This document shows, piece by piece, positions 60,705 to 64,000 of a stretch of 64,000 nucleotides of DNA. Each line of letters opens with the position of its first letter. The stretch's first letter is position 1. The DNA comes from Cunninghamella blakesleeana. Its lineage: Eukaryota > Mucoromycota > Mucoromycetes > Mucorales > Cunninghamellaceae. The stretch is from positions 868,001 to 932,000 of the forward strand of contig JAFCIZ010000005.1 of NCBI GenBank assembly GCA_017871115.1. The letters run 5' to 3'. Both the position numbers and the translations under genes were made by a program. The notes beneath the pieces were generated by a model. It saw nothing but the letters and a program-made list of their open reading frames with translations, had not been told where the DNA came from and did no database searches.

Positions 60705-61442
60705 GGGGCTACGCTAAAAAGTATTTTAATGTGGTATCTTTAATTTTTATGAATTTGATTCTTAGCTGTGCTCTCAAATTGAAATATGTTGTTCTTTTGA
60801 TTATACTGGCGGATGTTTTTATGTAATAATACATGTAGGTAAGTGTTATATATGTATTCAAATTTTTATAATTATAATAATTCAAGTCATCTATGATGCT
60901 TTATATTTGAGTTTGTTATTTATGAACTTTATTTTTTTTCTTTTAATAATATATTTCAATAAAAATATATTTTTAAATTATACATTTGGATCCATATTTA
61001 ATGATATATAAATGTATTGTTTTTTATTATTATTGTAATTTTTAAGAGATTGTCTTAAATCTATATAAATTTAATTCGTATTCAATGTTATTCTTAACAT
61101 TGATATGATGATGTTTCTTCTGTAAAAAAAACATAAAAATATAAACTAGCTATAATACATTTATTTTATATATTTCATAAAAAAAATAATAGTAGTTAAT
61201 AATATATCAATAAACTAATCCACCATTATCGTAAATTGAATGAATAAAATATACACAACTATAGAACAATAAATGCAATTTTTTTAGGTCAATTTTTATT
61301 TTTTATTTTTAGTTTAAGTAAAAATGTACCTATAGGTTCGAAATTTTAATAGATCATCAACACGATCATTCTCTATATTATAGATTTATTTTCATAAGAT
61401 GATTCTGGATATTTGTGGACGTGTTAATAAAATTACATCCAA

Positions 61443-61880
61443 ACTAAATATTTACTTATCTTCATGATAATTAAATTAAACGACATGTAGTTTTAATTGA
61501 TAATTAATATACCCGCAATCTATACATACATAATGATCTTCATGAAAGTATCAAATTTTTTATTCGTCAATATATGTTAATACTTGACCCAAATATGAAT
61601 CTTTAAATAAACTATTTAGCCTTCAAGATCATCGTTTAAAAGTTAATCTATATATAGAGGAACGATGATGTTATGAACTTGTTAAAATTTTACTTTGATT
61701 AGTTTAATATTTATTAAGTTAAATGACTATCTAGCTTAAATGTGATTCTTTAAATAAGCCCACAAATTTTCGTGGTCATTTTATAAAAATTAGCCCATAT
61801 ATAGAAGGTGATTATGTCCATGATTTACTATAATTTCAGACTAGTTTACCTAATATTTATTGAGGTAAATAGATTTTGAA
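61443..61880. repeat. Diverged tandem repeat, period about 147 bp
   Basis: Copies at 61591-61737 and 61738-61880 align along their whole length, for example AAATATGAATCTTTAAATAA with AAATGTGATTCTTTAAATAA and CTATATATAGAGGAACGATG with CCATATATAGAAGGTGATTA. A third, more diverged copy can be seen upstream (about 61443-61590) by the shared AATCTATA, ATGA and AAATTTT blocks. Non-coding. Confidence 0.7.
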
Positions 61881-63404
61881 ATTATATATTAATCTTCGAA
61901 TATTCTTTGAAAAAAAGAATAAATACGTAATTTTTTATTAAAAAAAAAATCACAAGTACGTACAAGTATAATACACCAGGAGAAAAGCTGCCTCACCTTT
62001 TTTTTTTTTGTTTATCTCAAAAACCAACTTTTTCTACATTACGTTTTTTTATCTTTTGTTTTTGGAAAAATTATTCTTATGTGTTTTACAGAATCATTCC
62101 ATAAAAAAATTGAAAAAATAAAAATGAAGATTTCCCAAAGCCTAATAGAAAAAACGGACACACACGCAATATCGGCTGACCTAGAATTTATAGACTAGTC
62201 CGTCTTGATATTCTTTTTACAAAAATGGAATAATTCTTTTTTTTATAAAATAATAATAATAATGTAATGAACATCATAATAGAGATTTGACGCTTTTGGA
62301 AATTTCCCTTGAATTTTTGGTTGTCCTTTTGTTTTTAATACTTGCTATTTTCTTTTTATGATTCTTTGAAACTCTATCAGATATAAAAAAGATATATAAT
62401 TATATTGTTCATATAACAACCAAATTTTAATAAAATTACATCTATGTTATACTCACATTATATTTATAATGTATACATGTACAATTATTTGTATTTTTTT
62501 TAAAAAAAAAGAAAGGAACGGTATAAATAAAAGAAAAAAAAGGAAGTTTTCCTTACCAAAAAAGTTAACTCTAAGATCACGATACTTGTATCAAAATACT
62601 ATATACGTATTAATCTGAAGTTTATTTTTAATATTGACTTTTATTAATATTAGAATAATCTGAAAATAACTACACTTTAGAATAAAGCCATCGTATAAAA
62701 AATAGATTATTTTTATTATTTTTATAATATATTATATTTATTATATATAATGCATTATGAAAATAATAATGTATTTATCAACCCCATCTGTGCATAATTA
62801 TGTGGAGTATAAAGGAGGGCTGAGATTTAACTTTTTTTTGATTTATGATTTTCAATGGCTTTATTTGGGACATAACCATAGAGTACGTGGAAAAAAAAGA
62901 GAAAATAGTAACACAAGATAGATTCCTTTCGTTCTAGAGTTGTACACTTTTCAAGAAACCCATATCGAATATGACGTAATAAATAGTATTTCCCAGCGCT
63001 AATACTCTTTTATATAAATCTGATTTAAAGGTTAAAAATAAATAAAAATAAATAAAAAACATAATATGCGTATATATAGTATAATATTGCTATTGCTATT
63101 CAGTATTCATTTTATTAATGAAAAATTAAAATGCAAAACTATTTTTTGTTATAACATCTTATTATATAATTGTAGATCAAGTACAGTTTTATTCATTTTT
63201 TCTGTAAAATAAAATCTTAATTTTTTCTATCTAGTTTGGAAAAAAGAAAAAAAAACAATCAAATGGACTCAGCCCTTATTTTAAAACCCCGTTGACTTTT
63301 TTGTGGTAGAAAAATATTATTATAAAAGATCAGAAAAATAATTGTTTTCTTCCTTTTTAATTTTCTTTTTTCTTTTATTATTAAAAATATATTATATTAT
63401 ACCT

Positions 63405-64000
63405 ATGCAGTTATTCTATAAATTACTGACAATAGGTTTATTACCTTTGGTAATAGCAATTCCAAAGTTTAATGAAAGTATGTAATTAAATAAACTCATT
63501 AAGATATATATATGTATATAAAGTAGAACGATATACTCACGTTCTTTATCTTTGTTTTTTTTTTTTTCTTTTATAATATTACGCTTTATTTAATAAACAG
63601 TAAATAAATATCAAGTGGATGGACAGCTATGTTCATTACCAACATATCATTCTTATCCTTGTCCAGTGATTTGCGTGAAGAATATAAATGATTGTCCTGC
63701 CCAAGTACGCCCATCGTGCCCTACAGGTCAAACCTATTGTGTTGATGGTTCTTGTAGATCAAGTTGTCCTACTGATCTTACTTCAGGATGTGCTTGTACT
63801 GGTCAACCTTCTTTAGGTCAATTAACTTATCCTTGTAGTAAAACATTTGTTGATCTTCCAAATTTTGTAGCTAGAAACAAAACTGAATTATCTTATGATA
63901 CATGCTCTACTTATTTAAACATACCTAATTTACCTAAATGGAATCCCAATTTTAACGAAACTAATCCAACAATGATGTGGGGTGAATGTCCTGCTCCAGA
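63405..64000 (+). CDS. Secreted or membrane cysteine-rich protein, 3' end outside window
   Basis: Two exons seen: 63405-63477 and 63601 to the window edge, still open. The N-terminus MQLFYKLLTIGLLPLVIAIP is a signal peptide. The mature part is cysteine-rich: LCSLPTYHSYPCPVICVKN, DCPAQVRPSCPTGQTYCVDG, CRSSCPTDLTSGCACTGQP, then YPCSKTF and DTCSTYLN. N-glycosylation sequons (NKTE, NETN) support export. I do not recognise the family. It may be the extracellular head of a larger membrane protein, but the window ends before this can be told. Confidence 0.75.

Larger units (their letters stand above)
59717..63404. other. Repeat-bearing intergenic region of 3.7 kb
   Basis: It holds the 92-bp satellite (59988-60704) and a diverged 147-bp tandem repeat (61443-61880). 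The remainder, about 61880-63404, is AT-rich single-copy DNA with no gene recognised. Confidence 0.6.

Overview
This window looks like nuclear chromosomal DNA of a filamentous fungus, most likely an early-diverging Mucoromycota/Mucorales species. The evidence is a very AT-rich background, genes split by many short GT-AG introns (about 55 to 300 nt), the standard stop codons, CT-rich tracts upstream of start codons, a chitin synthase, a CaaX-tailed Sel1 protein of the Chs4/Skt5 type, an Ivy1-type protein and Atg22. No tRNA, rRNA, CRISPR array, insertion sequence or intact transposon was recognised. The exon models below were built by hand from GT-AG boundaries and reading-frame continuity; nearly all junctions keep phase exactly.

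Layout. 0-2 kb: Chs4/Skt5-like chitin synthase activator (-). 5-8.1 kb: TFIIH subunit Tfb1/p62 (+). 8.6-10.1 kb: HSF-type transcription factor (+). 10.4-11.8 kb: mitochondrial-type beta-carbonic anhydrase (-). 12.3-12.8 kb: small hydrophilic protein (-). 13.2-15.1 kb: Spartan/SPRTN protease (-), divergent from RPA1 (+, 15.4-18.6 kb). 18.9-21 kb: Ivy1-like protein (+). 22.7-25.2 kb: Atg22-like vacuolar transporter (+). 25.2-30.5 kb: gene desert with one GC-richer structured islet. 30.5-31.6 kb: DUF4436 membrane protein (+). 33.7-35.7 kb: MFSD1-like transporter (+). 36.3-37.2 kb: JTB-like membrane protein (+). 37.6-39.4 kb: alpha/beta hydrolase (-). 39.9-41.3 kb: stand-alone EXD2 C-terminal-like protein (-), divergent from a chitin synthase (+, 41.7-45.4 kb). 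45.9-46.1 kb: single-domain WWE-like protein (-). 46.1-51 kb: desert. 51-54.8 kb: MHYT-domain protein (+). 55.6-57.1 kb: DUF1295 membrane protein (-). 58.1-59.7 kb: PD-(D/E)XK-like orphan family protein (-), followed by a 92-bp satellite array and diverged tandem repeats. 63.4 kb to the end: secreted Cys-rich protein, cut by the window edge (+).

How the genes relate. Most are independent housekeeping genes. Three groupings are suggestive. SPRTN and RPA1 share a 282-bp promoter with two ACGCG-type cell-cycle elements. A chitin synthase and a Chs4/Skt5-type activator lie about 40 kb apart. Two vacuole/lysosome-type transporters (Atg22-like, MFSD1-like) and a vacuole-linked Ivy1-like protein lie within 17 kb. 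The most unusual region is 57.7-62 kb: a lineage-restricted nuclease-like gene beside three different tandem repeats, one with an AAB higher-order pattern and a hairpin kept by a G-U wobble change.
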